Source: JAVVEH01 sp032251435
GTDB lineage: Bacteria; Verrucomicrobiota; Lentisphaeria; Oligosphaerales; MVZH01
Direction: 5' to 3'
DNA: 33,262 bases
NCBI GenBank assembly: GCA_032251435.1
Contig: JAVVEH010000045.1
Span: forward strand, 1-33,262
The notes beneath the pieces were generated by a model. It worked only from the letters and a program-made list of their open reading frames with translations, was not told the DNA's origin and did not search any database. Shown in pieces: positions 14,907-23,078 of the stretch (the first letter of the stretch is position 1; each line of letters opens with the position of its first letter). Position numbers and translations under genes: made by a program.

Positions 14907-15617
14907 ATGAAGCAACACGACATCCAAAATTTTGAGTCCTGGGATGAGTTCCGCTGGGAAAAAGCCCTGCGGGAGGGTGACATCGCCGCCGCCAAATATT
15001 TTCATTTATTGAAACGATTCGCGGATTTGCCGGCGGCGGATGAACTCATTTCCGACCGTATGGGTCCAGATTTTGAAGATGACATGCCCGATTGTGACTT
15101 TGATTGCGACACGTGTTCCGACCGGTGGCAATGCGAGTTCGCGCCACCCCTGGATTGGGAAATGGCCGATGACCGGGATGAGGACGATGAGGATGATGAG
15201 GACGAGGGGCCGGAGCAATCCGAAGCGCCTTTGGAGCCGGGGGACTCACTCTTTTATGAGACCCGCCCCGTCTTCCGTTCGCTGCGGCAGGTGGCCTTGG
15301 GATGGTCCAATGTTTATGCGGTGATACTTCCCGACGCATGCCGACCCGAAGGGCTGAAAGTCCTCTTTAATATCGGCCGCGCGCTGGCTTATTTAAGCGG
15401 AGCCATCGGCGATGGTCTGTATGAACAACCGGCCCGTAATCTGGCCTTTGGGAAAAGAGCCTTGGCCGCCATAAACACCTCTTTGGGAGGAATGGATGAG
15501 CTTATTCAGCGGCAGCCCAAGCTTAAGAACTTGCTGGCGGCCATGCGCAAGCACTTATTAGTCGCCCGCCAAGGCACTGTGGATCAGGTACAGCGGACCC
15601 GTAAAAGACTGTCATGA
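14907..15617 (+). CDS. Unknown protein with Cys cluster and acidic segment
   Basis: I do not recognise this 236-residue protein. The N-terminal 60 residues are helical and charged (MKQHDIQNFESWDEFRWEKA). Then comes a four-Cys cluster C63-x3-C67-x2-C70-x5-C76, followed by an acidic run of Asp/Glu about 84-104. The C-terminal half (about 114-236) is helical, with conserved-looking VYAVILPDACRPEGLKVLFN, then IGRALAYLSGAIGDGLYEQP and QPKLKNLLAAMRKHLLVAR. The C-x3-C-x2-C spacing equals the radical-SAM triad, but no SAM TIM barrel fits this length, so zinc or an iron-sulphur cluster is more likely. No signal peptide is seen, so it is probably cytoplasmic. It starts 51 bp after the epimerase and ends convergently with the kinase gene. 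Confidence 0.7.
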   Translation: MKQHDIQNFESWDEFRWEKALREGDIAAAKYFHLLKRFADLPAADELISDRMGPDFEDDMPDCDFDCDTCSDRWQCEFAPPLDWEMADDRDEDDEDDEDEGPEQSEAPLEPGDSLFYETRPVFRSLRQVALGWSNVYAVILPDACRPEGLKVLFNIGRALAYLSGAIGDGLYEQPARNLAFGKRALAAINTSLGGMDELIQRQPKLKNLLAAMRKHLLVARQGTVDQVQRTRKRLS

Positions 15618-15640
15618 CACGGTTCAGTTGGACGGTGTCA
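15615..15640. terminator. Symmetric hairpin in a convergent gap
   Basis: TGACAC (15615-15620) and GTGTCA (15635-15640) form a stem around a 14-nt loop between the two converging stop codons at 15617 and 15651. It has no T-tract, so termination is only suggested by position. Confidence 0.3.
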
Positions 15641-15650
15641 GGCCATGCGC

Positions 15651-17699
15651 TCACGTCATTTCAGCGGAGAGCGCCGGCACCGTGAAGGCGATCACCGTGC
15701 CTGATCGGGACGTGCTTTCCACCCATAATTTTCCTCCGTGCTCATCCACAATCCCGCGGGAGATCGCCAATCCCATCCCCAGCCCCTCTTTTTTAGTCGT
15801 CACCAAGGGCTCGAAAATTGTCGCGAGCTGATCGTCAGGGATGCCGCCGCCGGTGTCCCTCACCACGACCTTCACCGCGTCTTCCGGATCCGTGACAGAG
15901 ATATGGACAGTCACCCTTTTCGCTTCAACCGGTGTGTCAGCCATCGCCTCCACGCCATTCATGATCAAATTCAGGATCACCTGTTGAATCTGTGTGCTGT
16001 CCACGGACACGAGCGGTTCTTCCCGCCGGTCACCCGCGTCGACCATCAGTTCGACCGTCGCTCCGGAAATCGTTTTCCCGAGCATGCCAATCAAGCGTTC
16101 AGCCAACTCGGACAGCCGGACCGGACCCCTGGATTGCTTTTCTTTTTTAATCATCCGCCGAATATTATCGATAATCGCCGTCGCCCGGCGGGTGTCATTG
16201 ACAATATCCCCCAGTATGTCGTTGACTTCCCCGGTGTCAGGCGGGGTCATATCCAAAAACCGCTGCCCCACTTGGGCGTTGCTCAAAATCGCCGTTAATG
16301 GCTGATTAATCTCGTGGGCCAGCGCGGCGGTCAACTGCCCCATGGTGTTTGTTCGGGAAACATGGTTCAGCTCATCCCGCAGATGAAGCGTCTTTTGATA
16401 CGCCCGCACCCGCCGTAACGCGTTGGCGAACAATTCGCCCGCCAAACGCAACCGGGGCAGCGACGCCTCATCCCATGACTTTTCCCCGTCCCGGTTGAGC
16501 AGGCACAACGCGGCGGTTTTCCGGGCATGGATATGACAGCTCACATACACGCATTGACCGATCGACTCCGCTTCACAAAACGCTTTCGCGGTCTCCGCGG
16601 TTTCAGGAATTTGGGATGCCAAATCCTCACACATGAAGGATTTTCCAGCCTTGACATGTCGGCCGAGCCATTCACAAAGCGCGGGGAACTCTTTCTCCAC
16701 CGGGGATCGGAAACGTTTACGGCAGACGGCCGCCGTCACCGTCACGTGATCCGCGTCAACCGCGAGAAAGGCGGCCCGCTGAGCGTCCATGAAATCCGCG
16801 AGTTTGAATAACCCGTCATGAACAACCGGAACGACTTCTTCCGGCGACGCGCCGCTGGATAAATCCGTGGATAATTCATTGAAAAGACTTTCAAAGGCCA
16901 GCCGCTCACGCAATTTCTCACGCGCCTGCCGCATCGCCCTGAAGGGCCGGTTCATCCCCTCCGCGACGGTGCCGTGAAAGATGAAATACATGGCCAGCCC
17001 TTTGCACACATGCGAAAACAGCAACACATCCCCCCCTTTTTCCGCGCCCAGCGTCGCCGCGACTTCGCCGACAATCAATAGGCCAATGGCAAAAACAACC
17101 AGAGAAACAACCTCTTCTCCCACTTCCCGACGGTAGTCCCAGGTGAACCAGGCGGCGCCCAGAAGAATCACGCAGATGACATATTCACCATACACGCGCA
17201 AAGGCGTGAATCCGGACCCCGCGACATGACAGACCGGAAAGGTTTTAAACACCAAAATAGACAAAATGAGGACGACTGTGGCGAACACATAAGCGGGAAG
17301 GACAAAGCCGGCGCGGAACCTCTTTTTGGCGGCGAAGGGAGCGATCAACAATGTGTAGGCGTGCGTATACCGCCCCGCCAGCCAAAATTGGGTGCTGACG
17401 TTGACGCTGCCGTCAGCGAAGATCCCCTTGCCCGGCAGGGTGGCAAACGTGAAAAAATCAAGAATGGCCACCGCCAAGCCGCCGTATCCCAGGATTAAGA
17501 GGTAGTCGTCACGGGTGTATTTCCGGGTGCGGGCCGCGAAAATAAACACCAAACTGGCGAACACGATCGACAGCGTGACCAAGGCGGCGGACGCCAGAGG
17601 CGCGTTCAAGCGGGCCACCAGCAAGGAGGATGCGAAGAGCGCGGCGGTGATGCCGGCCACTTGGATGAGCGTCAGGCGCGGGGACTGGGTTTCACTCAT
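15651..17699 (-). CDS. Sensor histidine kinase, MASE3-GAF-HisKA-HATPase
   Basis: A 682-residue membrane kinase. The N-terminal ~250 residues have about seven membrane helices with MASE3 landmarks (LAILDFFTFATLPGKG, STQFWLAGRYTHAYTLLIAP at 102-121, HVCKGLAMYFIFHGTVAEGM at 230-249, then NRPF). A GAF-like region (about 275-430) follows. HisKA has the H-box LAHEINQPL with His462. The HATPase has the N-box with N581 (LNLIMNGVEAM), G1 DTGGGI (615-620) and G2 GLGMGL (639-644). The closest functional type is the NtrB/PhoQ-like HisKA class (LAHEINQPLTAIL). No response regulator is in the window, so the partner is elsewhere. Its start overlaps the end of the DUF167 gene by 4 nt, implying coupling. The MASE3 and GAF ligands are unknown. 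Confidence 0.9.
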   Translation of the reverse strand: MSETQSPRLTLIQVAGITAALFASSLLVARLNAPLASAALVTLSIVFASLVFIFAARTRKYTRDDYLLILGYGGLAVAILDFFTFATLPGKGIFADGSVNVSTQFWLAGRYTHAYTLLIAPFAAKKRFRAGFVLPAYVFATVVLILSILVFKTFPVCHVAGSGFTPLRVYGEYVICVILLGAAWFTWDYRREVGEEVVSLVVFAIGLLIVGEVAATLGAEKGGDVLLFSHVCKGLAMYFIFHGTVAEGMNRPFRAMRQAREKLRERLAFESLFNELSTDLSSGASPEEVVPVVHDGLFKLADFMDAQRAAFLAVDADHVTVTAAVCRKRFRSPVEKEFPALCEWLGRHVKAGKSFMCEDLASQIPETAETAKAFCEAESIGQCVYVSCHIHARKTAALCLLNRDGEKSWDEASLPRLRLAGELFANALRRVRAYQKTLHLRDELNHVSRTNTMGQLTAALAHEINQPLTAILSNAQVGQRFLDMTPPDTGEVNDILGDIVNDTRRATAIIDNIRRMIKKEKQSRGPVRLSELAERLIGMLGKTISGATVELMVDAGDRREEPLVSVDSTQIQQVILNLIMNGVEAMADTPVEAKRVTVHISVTDPEDAVKVVVRDTGGGIPDDQLATIFEPLVTTKKEGLGMGLAISRGIVDEHGGKLWVESTSRSGTVIAFTVPALSAEMT

Positions 17700-18019
17700 C
17701 CCAGAATCTCCATCACCCTGCCCGCGGGAAGAGGCACCTTAATCAGTTTGGCGCGCGCGCCCTGTCCCCTTTCCAGAATGACAGCGGACTTGGGCAGCTT
17801 GAAAAGCTTGGCGAAAAAACGGATGACCTCGCGGTTGGCCGCGCCATCCACGGGCGGAGCGGCGACCCGGACTTTTAACCAGTCACCGTAAACGCCGCTG
17901 ACTTCAGAACGGGACGCGCCCGGCTGAACACGAAGTCGAAGCCGACTGGCTTCCCCGAGGGGAATCAGCCACGGCGGTGATTCTCGCATCGTTTGAGTTT
18001 GATCAGTCATGGCGCCCAA
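17696..18019 (-). CDS. DUF167 (YggU-family) protein
   Basis: A 107-residue protein of the small conserved YggU/DUF167 family. The family core LRLRVQPGASRSEV, with VRVAAPPVDGAANREVIRFF at about 50-70 and the LPKSAV...G..ARAKLIKV segment, is all present. The function is unknown. The first 25 residues (MGAMTDQTQTMRESPPW) are an extension; GTG/ATG choices at 18010 or 17989 would give shorter forms closer to the usual ~95-100 residues. The stop overlaps the kinase start. It sits 21 bp after the ftsH stop, so the minus-strand run ftsH-DUF167-kinase is probably one transcript. Confidence 0.85.
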   Translation of the reverse strand: MGAMTDQTQTMRESPPWLIPLGEASRLRLRVQPGASRSEVSGVYGDWLKVRVAAPPVDGAANREVIRFFAKLFKLPKSAVILERGQGARAKLIKVPLPAGRVMEILG

Positions 18020-18040
18020 GCGTTAAATAGACACGTACAG

Positions 18041-20107
18041 TCAACCGGCTGATTCCACCTCCGGCCGCTCAGAGTTATCACCTTCGTCCGCACCTGTCTC
18101 CCCCTTGTTTCCGGCCACGGTCTCACCATCCGTCAACGGCTCTTCCGTTATCGCCAAAGCGGGTTTTTCCATCCCCAGCAAGGCGTAAATCTCAGCGGCG
18201 TCCATCGTCTCTTTATCGAGCAAGGCCTCACCAAGTTTGCTCAATTTATCCACATTGTCCCGCAAGAGTTTTTCCGCCCGGGTTTCCTGAGCGATGACCA
18301 AGTCACGGACTTCCGTGTCAATATCTTGAGCGGTCTGCTCACTGTAATCCTGGCTCTTCGTGATGTCCCGGCCGAGATAAATATGCTCTTCACGATGACC
18401 GTAGGTCAATGGCCCAAGATGTTTACTCATGCCCCATTCACACACCATTCGACGGGCCAGTTCCGTGGCCTGGCGCAAATCCATTGACGCGCCACTGGTC
18501 ACATCGCCGAAGATGATTTTTTCCGCCAGCCGCCCCCCCATGAGAACCGCGATTTGATCTTCCATCTCGGTTCTTGTCTGAGTGTACCGTTCTTCGCTTG
18601 GCAAGTTCATTGTGGCACCCAGATAGGCGGTTCCCCGGGGGATGATTGTCACCTTATGCAAGGGCGAGACCTCTTCACAAAACATGCTCACAATCGCATG
18701 TCCCGCCTCGTGATACGCGGTAATTTTCCGATCTTTCTCATCCACTTTCCGGCTCCGCCGCTCTTTCCCCCAACGCACCTTGTCCCGGGCTTCCTCCAAG
18801 TCCTCTTGAATGATCATAGGCTTGCCATCCCGGGCGGCCGCCAAGGCGGCTTCGTTGATCAAGTTGGCCAAATCAGCCCCGCTGAAACCCGGTGTTCCGC
18901 GGGCGATGGACATCAAGTCCGCTTCCGGATCCATTTTCATTTTGGCGCTGTGAATTTTCAAAATCCCCAGCCGCCCGTTCATATCGGGCAAATCCACCGC
19001 GATGCGCCGGTCAAACCGTCCCGGGCGCATCAAGGCGGGATCTAGAACGTCAGGACGGTTTGTGGCGGCCAGAACAATAATCCCGGCGCTGGGTTCAAAG
19101 CCATCCATTTCCGCCAGCATGGCGTTCAATGTCTGCTCGCGTTCATCATGGCCTCCGCCAATTCCGGAGAACCGGGACCGGCCGACCGCGTCGATCTCAT
19201 CAATAAAAATCAAACAAGGAGCGTGCCGCTTGCCTTCTTCAAACATGTCCCGGACTCGACTGGCTCCGACCCCGACAAACATTTCAACAAAATCCGATCC
19301 GCTGATCGAGAAAAACGGCACCCCCGCCTCGCCGGCCACCGCCCGGGCCAGCAGTGTTTTGCCCGTTCCCGGCGGGCCGACCATCATCACGCCTTTGGGA
19401 ATGCGGCCGCCAATCCGCTGAAACTTCTTCGGATCTTTCAAGAAGTCAACAATTTCACACATTTCCTCCTTGGCCTCGTCACAGCCGGCCACGTCAGCGA
19501 ATGTGATACTCACATGCTCCGTGGACATTAACCGGGCCCGGCTTTTGCCGAATTGCAAGGCGCCCTTGCCGGCGGATTTGATCTGCCGGGAAAACAGGAA
19601 ATAAATCACGCCGACCAGGATCAGAATGGGCAGCAGTTGAATTAAAATCGACCCCATCCAACTGACTTTGGTATCGGTCTCCCGCTCCAGCCCGCTATCC
19701 CTAAGCAGCTTGTCAAATTCCTCTGAATATTTGACTTGGGCCCGGTATTTTAACACCACGCGGTCATCCAGATTCTCCCCGGAGCCGGTTTTTTCAATAT
19801 AAGTCCCGCGGACTTCATTACGGCCAGTCTGGGGTTCTTCAATCACCTTGATCGTTTGAATTTGCTTGTTAATCAACAACCGCTCAAACTCTGATTGCTT
19901 GAGTTTTTGCACCTGATCACGGTCTTTGTTGAAAAAGAAAACCAGGCTCATGGGAATGGCGATCAGCACCATTACCCAAAAAATCAGGGTCAGCGCGGGC
20001 GGACGGACCGGCCCCGGTGAGGAGGCGCCGGGAGCGCTCTTTTGGGGGTCGGCGGACGGATCGGACGGAGAACTGTTTTTTTCGGGATTTTCTGACACAG
20101 AGATCAC
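18041..20107 (-). CDS. ftsH: ATP-dependent membrane zinc metalloprotease FtsH
   Basis: A 688-residue AAA+ protease that degrades membrane and regulatory proteins. It has a Pro/Ser-rich N-terminal tail (about 36 residues), TM1 at about 40-59, a periplasmic region, and TM2 at about 152-172. The AAA module has Walker A GPPGTGKT (244-251), Walker B LIFIDEID, and second-region-of-homology ATNRPDVLDPALMRPGRFDR. The protease has zinc-binding HEAGH (466-470) and the downstream Asp in SGASMDLRQATELAR. The C-terminal tail (about 640-688) is acidic and divergent. The start is uncertain: GTG 20107 and in-frame GTG 20098 are both possible and neither has a strong Shine-Dalgarno. A hairpin lies 21 bp upstream (20128-20164). 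Confidence 0.95.
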   Translation of the reverse strand: MISVSENPEKNSSPSDPSADPQKSAPGASSPGPVRPPALTLIFWVMVLIAIPMSLVFFFNKDRDQVQKLKQSEFERLLINKQIQTIKVIEEPQTGRNEVRGTYIEKTGSGENLDDRVVLKYRAQVKYSEEFDKLLRDSGLERETDTKVSWMGSILIQLLPILILVGVIYFLFSRQIKSAGKGALQFGKSRARLMSTEHVSITFADVAGCDEAKEEMCEIVDFLKDPKKFQRIGGRIPKGVMMVGPPGTGKTLLARAVAGEAGVPFFSISGSDFVEMFVGVGASRVRDMFEEGKRHAPCLIFIDEIDAVGRSRFSGIGGGHDEREQTLNAMLAEMDGFEPSAGIIVLAATNRPDVLDPALMRPGRFDRRIAVDLPDMNGRLGILKIHSAKMKMDPEADLMSIARGTPGFSGADLANLINEAALAAARDGKPMIIQEDLEEARDKVRWGKERRSRKVDEKDRKITAYHEAGHAIVSMFCEEVSPLHKVTIIPRGTAYLGATMNLPSEERYTQTRTEMEDQIAVLMGGRLAEKIIFGDVTSGASMDLRQATELARRMVCEWGMSKHLGPLTYGHREEHIYLGRDITKSQDYSEQTAQDIDTEVRDLVIAQETRAEKLLRDNVDKLSKLGEALLDKETMDAAEIYALLGMEKPALAITEEPLTDGETVAGNKGETGADEGDNSERPEVESAG

Positions 20108-20127
20108 ACTCGCTTATAAAATGAGAG

Positions 20128-20164
20128 GCTGCCATACCCACCTGATTTCAGGAAATATGGCAGC
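20128..20164 (-). terminator. Hairpin between the FHA gene and ftsH
   Basis: GCTGCCATA (20128-20136) and TATGGCAGC (20156-20164) form a perfect 9-bp stem, and inside it CCTGA/TCAGG (20141-20152) makes a second stem. Read on the minus strand it is followed by CTCTCATTTTATAAG, a weak T-tract. It could end the FHA transcript or attenuate read-through into ftsH. Confidence 0.5.
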
Positions 20165-20204
20165 TGATGAAGAAGCTTATTCAATTAATAACGGAACAGG
20201 CTGT

Positions 20205-20756
20205 TCACGCGGTGCCGAAAAGACCGATCACCACCATCGCCAGAACCACCAACGCGACAACAACCAGCAAACCAATCAGTCCAACCACCACCATGGAGCC
20301 CAAACCACTTTTGCCGCCCTCCACATCAGCATGATCATTAAAGGGGGAAAAATTCGGCACGCTATTGACCATTGTCGTGCCCGCCGACGTTTGCAAATTA
20401 ATGCCGGTCTGGGTACTGGCGGATTCCGCCCCGCTCTTGGCCTCCGAGTCAAACAGCATCTCAATGGCGCCGACTTGAATGATGTCGCTGTTAACCATAT
20501 TCTGTTGTTTCACCCGCACGCCATTGACCCGGGTTCCATTGGTGCTGCCCGCGTCCACAAGCTGATAGGTGCCGTCCCCCGTCCGCTCAAGGGAACAATG
20601 GTGCGCGCTGATCGTGGGGTCAGGCAGGCAAATACCGCAATCCTCCCCGCGGCCGACCGTGTACTTCCCTTCCGTCAATTCAAACGATTGTCCACGGAAT
20701 TGCTCGGATAAAACGATAATTTTCGGATTGCCGGCCATGCGAGATCTAGCCTCCAT
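20205..20756 (-). CDS. FHA-domain protein with C-terminal membrane anchor
   Basis: A 183-residue protein (177 if the ATG at 20738, MAGNPKII, is used; a GGAGG lies 11 nt before it). The forkhead-associated domain, which binds phosphothreonine, spans about 10-105, with the signature YTVGRGEDCGICLPDPTISA (32-51), H52/H53, and STNGTRVNG (71-79). The middle (about 108-150) is Ser/Thr-rich and probably flexible. The tail (GLGSMVVVGLIGLLVVVALV followed by VLAMVVIGLFG) is one long hydrophobic helix at the extreme C-terminus, a tail-anchor arrangement. A Ser/Thr kinase partner is expected but not in the window. The gene is upstream of ftsH, separated by a hairpin, on the same strand. Confidence 0.87.
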   Translation of the reverse strand: MEARSRMAGNPKIIVLSEQFRGQSFELTEGKYTVGRGEDCGICLPDPTISAHHCSLERTGDGTYQLVDAGSTNGTRVNGVRVKQQNMVNSDIIQVGAIEMLFDSEAKSGAESASTQTGINLQTSAGTTMVNSVPNFSPFNDHADVEGGKSGLGSMVVVGLIGLLVVVALVVLAMVVIGLFGTA

Positions 20757-20872
20757 TCACCTGCGGCCACGTCGCGCGTTCCGCGACCGCGACCGGGTAT
20801 GATTAAATATAGAAAACAGGTTTTACCTTAATGTGATGTTCCCGCAATGCAAACACAGAAAACACACTCGTT

Positions 20873-21397
20873 TTAAGGTAATTTCTCACTCATGTCATTA
20901 AAAAACACTGACGAAAAAAGGTAAAGACCCACTCCGCAGCAGATGGCGGAGTCGGCGACATTAAAGGCGGGCCAACGAAACGACCGGAAGAAAACGAGCA
21001 GAAAATCAACCACTTCGCCGCGGAAGAAACGATCATAGACGTTGCCCAGAGTGCCCCCCATGATCAGGGCCAGTCCCAGCGCGCGCGTCCGCCGACCGTC
21101 GGCCAATGAATTGAATTTCCAGATCATGCCGGCCAGAATGATCACGGACAGGAGGCCTAAGAGAAATGTTTTTCCTTCAAACATGCCCCAGGCCGCGCCG
21201 GTGTTCCGGTAATGAACCAAGTGAAAGAAGGAATCGAAAACCGGCCGGAACTCGCCCACGTCCAAGCTCACCAGCACCAGCCATTTGGTCCATTGATCGA
21301 CCATGAAGACAAGCGTTGAAATAACAAGAGGCAAGCGCCAGGGCGAAAACCACCAGCCGCCGGAACGTGACGGGCGCGTTGATCCGGTCTCGGACAC
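20873..21397 (-). CDS. lspA: Signal peptidase II (lipoprotein signal peptidase)
   Basis: A 174-residue inner-membrane aspartyl protease that cleaves lipoprotein signal peptides after lipidation. It has four hydrophobic helices and the family signatures VDQWTKWLV (33-41), HYRNTGAAWG (62-71), GGTLGNVYDR (114-123), GEVVDFLLVF (127-136) and FNVADSAICCG (145-155), with the conserved Asp residues of the active site. The N-terminal 25 residues are an extension beyond the usual ~150-165. The start follows the dksA-like stop by 5 nt, so the two form an operon. Confidence 0.93.
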   Translation of the reverse strand: MSETGSTRPSRSGGWWFSPWRLPLVISTLVFMVDQWTKWLVLVSLDVGEFRPVFDSFFHLVHYRNTGAAWGMFEGKTFLLGLLSVIILAGMIWKFNSLADGRRTRALGLALIMGGTLGNVYDRFFRGEVVDFLLVFFRSFRWPAFNVADSAICCGVGLYLFSSVFFNDMSEKLP

Positions 21398-21402
21398 CGC
21401 GG

Positions 21403-21828
21403 TTATTCCACAATCTCGTCTTCGAGTTCCTCACGGGGAGGCATGCCGTCATTGGCTTCCCACTCGGATTTGCAGTTCACGCACAGCTTCGCATAAGGCA
21501 AAGCGTCAAGACGGCCTTTCGAAATGCGCTTCCCGCAATCAATGCAGGCGCCATAGGTTCCGTGAATCAAACGGCGGACCGCGTCTTGAATCAGAACAAT
21601 CTTATCTCCCTCTTCAGCCATCAGGTGCAAGCCCACATCGCGGGAAAAGTTCTCACTGCCCACGTCGGCCAGATCTTCCCCGGCCTCTTTGTGGTACCCC
21701 AACGAAGAGTCAGAAAGGCTCCGCACTTGTTCCGTGAGTTCGTCGCGCAGATCCATCAACGCCTCGTACCGCTTTTTCTTCTCGCCTTTAAACTCGGGAA
21801 CGACATCAATTTTGGCTTGTTTGATCAT
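21403..21828 (-). CDS. DksA/TraR-family zinc-finger protein
   Basis: A 141-residue member of the DksA/TraR C4-type family, which binds the RNA polymerase secondary channel. A coiled-coil-like charged region spans about 10-85 (KKKRYEALMDLRDELTEQVR, EDLADVGSENFSRD), and the zinc finger is CIDC...CVNC with C95, C98, C116, C119. The acidic DxxDxA tip of DksA is not conserved (EDLADVG is present), so it may not behave as true DksA. It lies 5 nt upstream of lspA; dksA-like next to lspA is a recurrent arrangement in PVC bacteria including Chlamydia (recalled). The gene probably has its promoter in the 300-bp divergent gap. Confidence 0.87.
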   Translation of the reverse strand: MIKQAKIDVVPEFKGEKKKRYEALMDLRDELTEQVRSLSDSSLGYHKEAGEDLADVGSENFSRDVGLHLMAEEGDKIVLIQDAVRRLIHGTYGACIDCGKRISKGRLDALPYAKLCVNCKSEWEANDGMPPREELEDEIVE

Positions 21829-22130
21829 CTTCGCGTTTTCCGCACCTTGTAAAAAGTTCCGCCGTCGTCAGACAACTTGGACAGCTTATGATTCCGCGCT
21901 TTCACCCACCCCCCGCTCGGAGCGGTTTCCCTGGCAAAAAGGACGGCCGGCATTGCAAATGAAGGCGGGTAATTTATCGCCGAATTAACCAGATACAATC
22001 TGACATGATGATTTTATCCATCGGTAAAACAAAACCGTCAAATTGACATTCAGCCGCGAGGGGTTAAAGTTCCGCTTCGCTGCTTTCATGCCATCTTTAG
22101 ACCACTTAAGACAAGGATACGTTCCCCAGT
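21829..22130. other. Divergent intergenic region, dksA-like and FabZ-fusion genes
   Basis: A 302-bp non-coding gap between genes transcribed away from each other. It holds a plus-strand promoter candidate (22043-22070). On the minus strand, TTGTAT-16 bp-TAAATT (reading back from about 21998 to 21971) is a weak candidate for the dksA-lspA operon. No further genes or repeats were seen. Confidence 0.5.
22043..22070 (+). promoter_or_regulatory. Candidate promoter of the FabZ-lpxA run
   Basis: A perfect TTGACA (22043-22048) is followed by a 16-bp spacer and TAAAGT (22065-22070, 4/6 to TATAAT), about 60 bp upstream of the ATG at 22131 in the divergent gap. Confidence 0.45.
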
Positions 22131-23075
22131 ATGCGCGCCAAAATTTACGCTTATCCACGCTTGTTTGATGTGATTAAAACCACCCGTCCCCTGCTGATGC
22201 TGGATCGTGTTGAAGTGGACACGGATCGGAACGCCGCCTTGGGGAAAAAAGTGGTTTCCGCCAACGAGCCCTACTTTCCGGGACATTTTCCGGACGCTCC
22301 CATCATGCCTGGCGTGCTGCAGCTGGCCGCGCTCGCCCAAGCCGCCGAGGCGCTCTTACGGACTCAGGGTGTGGTTGAAGACAATGAGGATCTCAAGATC
22401 ACCACAGTGAACCGGTACAAATTCCGCAGCCCCGCTCTGCCAGGCGACCTGCTCGACATCAATGTGGAGCTCGTTGAGGAAACCCACGGGATCCACCGGT
22501 TCAAAGGCGCGGTCACCTGCCAGGGGAAAGCCGTGAGTCAAGGCGAGTTCACGCTCAAAGCGGTCACCGGTATTCCCGATCGTGAAAACACCGAGTCTTT
22601 CCACGCCGCCCTGCCCCTGACCGAGGAGGAGAAGCACAGAACTGAGGGCCGCGAGGAATGCGCCGCCATCATGCGGAATATTCCCCACCGCTTTCCTTTT
22701 CTGTTAGTGGACCGGCAAATTTGCTTTGACAAGGAAAAGCTCACGAATGTGGTCGTGAAAAACATTTCCGGCGGCGAAGCGTTTTTTCACGCGCTGCGGC
22801 GGCCGGTTCTGCCGGAATATCTGCAAGCTGAAATCGCCGCCCAGGCCGGTTGCGCGCTGGCTTTTGAGACCCCGGAATCCGAAGGGAAACTCGCCTATTA
22901 CATGTCGATTGACAAGGCTGAGTTCAGCGAGGAGATCGTGGCGGGCGATCAGGTGTTGATCCGTGTTGAGGCGGCTCTGCGCGGCAAACTGGGCTCGTGT
23001 GTCAGCCGGATGTTTGTCGGCGAACGGCAAATGGCCGAACTGTCTGTGAAATTTGTGTTTGTTGACAAGGAATAG
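22131..23075 (+). CDS. fabZ: Tandem hotdog (double FabZ-like) 3-hydroxyacyl-ACP dehydratase
   Basis: A 314-residue fusion of two FabZ-type hotdog domains: domain 1 about 11-145, domain 2 about 176-313. The FabZ pattern YFPGHFPDAPIMPGVLQLAALAQ is at 48-70. Catalytic His52 is present, but the position of the catalytic Glu is Ala66. In domain 2, FFHALRRPVLPEYLQAEIAA (218-237) keeps His220 in register and Glu234 at the Glu position. In known FabZ the active site combines His of one monomer and Glu of the other, so a pseudo-dimer of these domains should form one canonical site (H52 + E234) and one lacking Glu (H220 + A66). This is inference by alignment to E. coli FabZ. It would dehydrate hydroxyacyl-ACP for fatty-acid or lipid A supply; lpxA follows after 3 nt. 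The symbol is by family. Confidence 0.85.
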   Translation: MRAKIYAYPRLFDVIKTTRPLLMLDRVEVDTDRNAALGKKVVSANEPYFPGHFPDAPIMPGVLQLAALAQAAEALLRTQGVVEDNEDLKITTVNRYKFRSPALPGDLLDINVELVEETHGIHRFKGAVTCQGKAVSQGEFTLKAVTGIPDRENTESFHAALPLTEEEKHRTEGREECAAIMRNIPHRFPFLLVDRQICFDKEKLTNVVVKNISGGEAFFHALRRPVLPEYLQAEIAAQAGCALAFETPESEGKLAYYMSIDKAEFSEEIVAGDQVLIRVEAALRGKLGSCVSRMFVGERQMAELSVKFVFVDKE

Positions 23076-23078
23076 ATC

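Noticed and set aside
15738..16298. 186-residue plus-strand frame
   Set aside because: It lies opposite the histidine kinase catalytic region; text is shadow-like.
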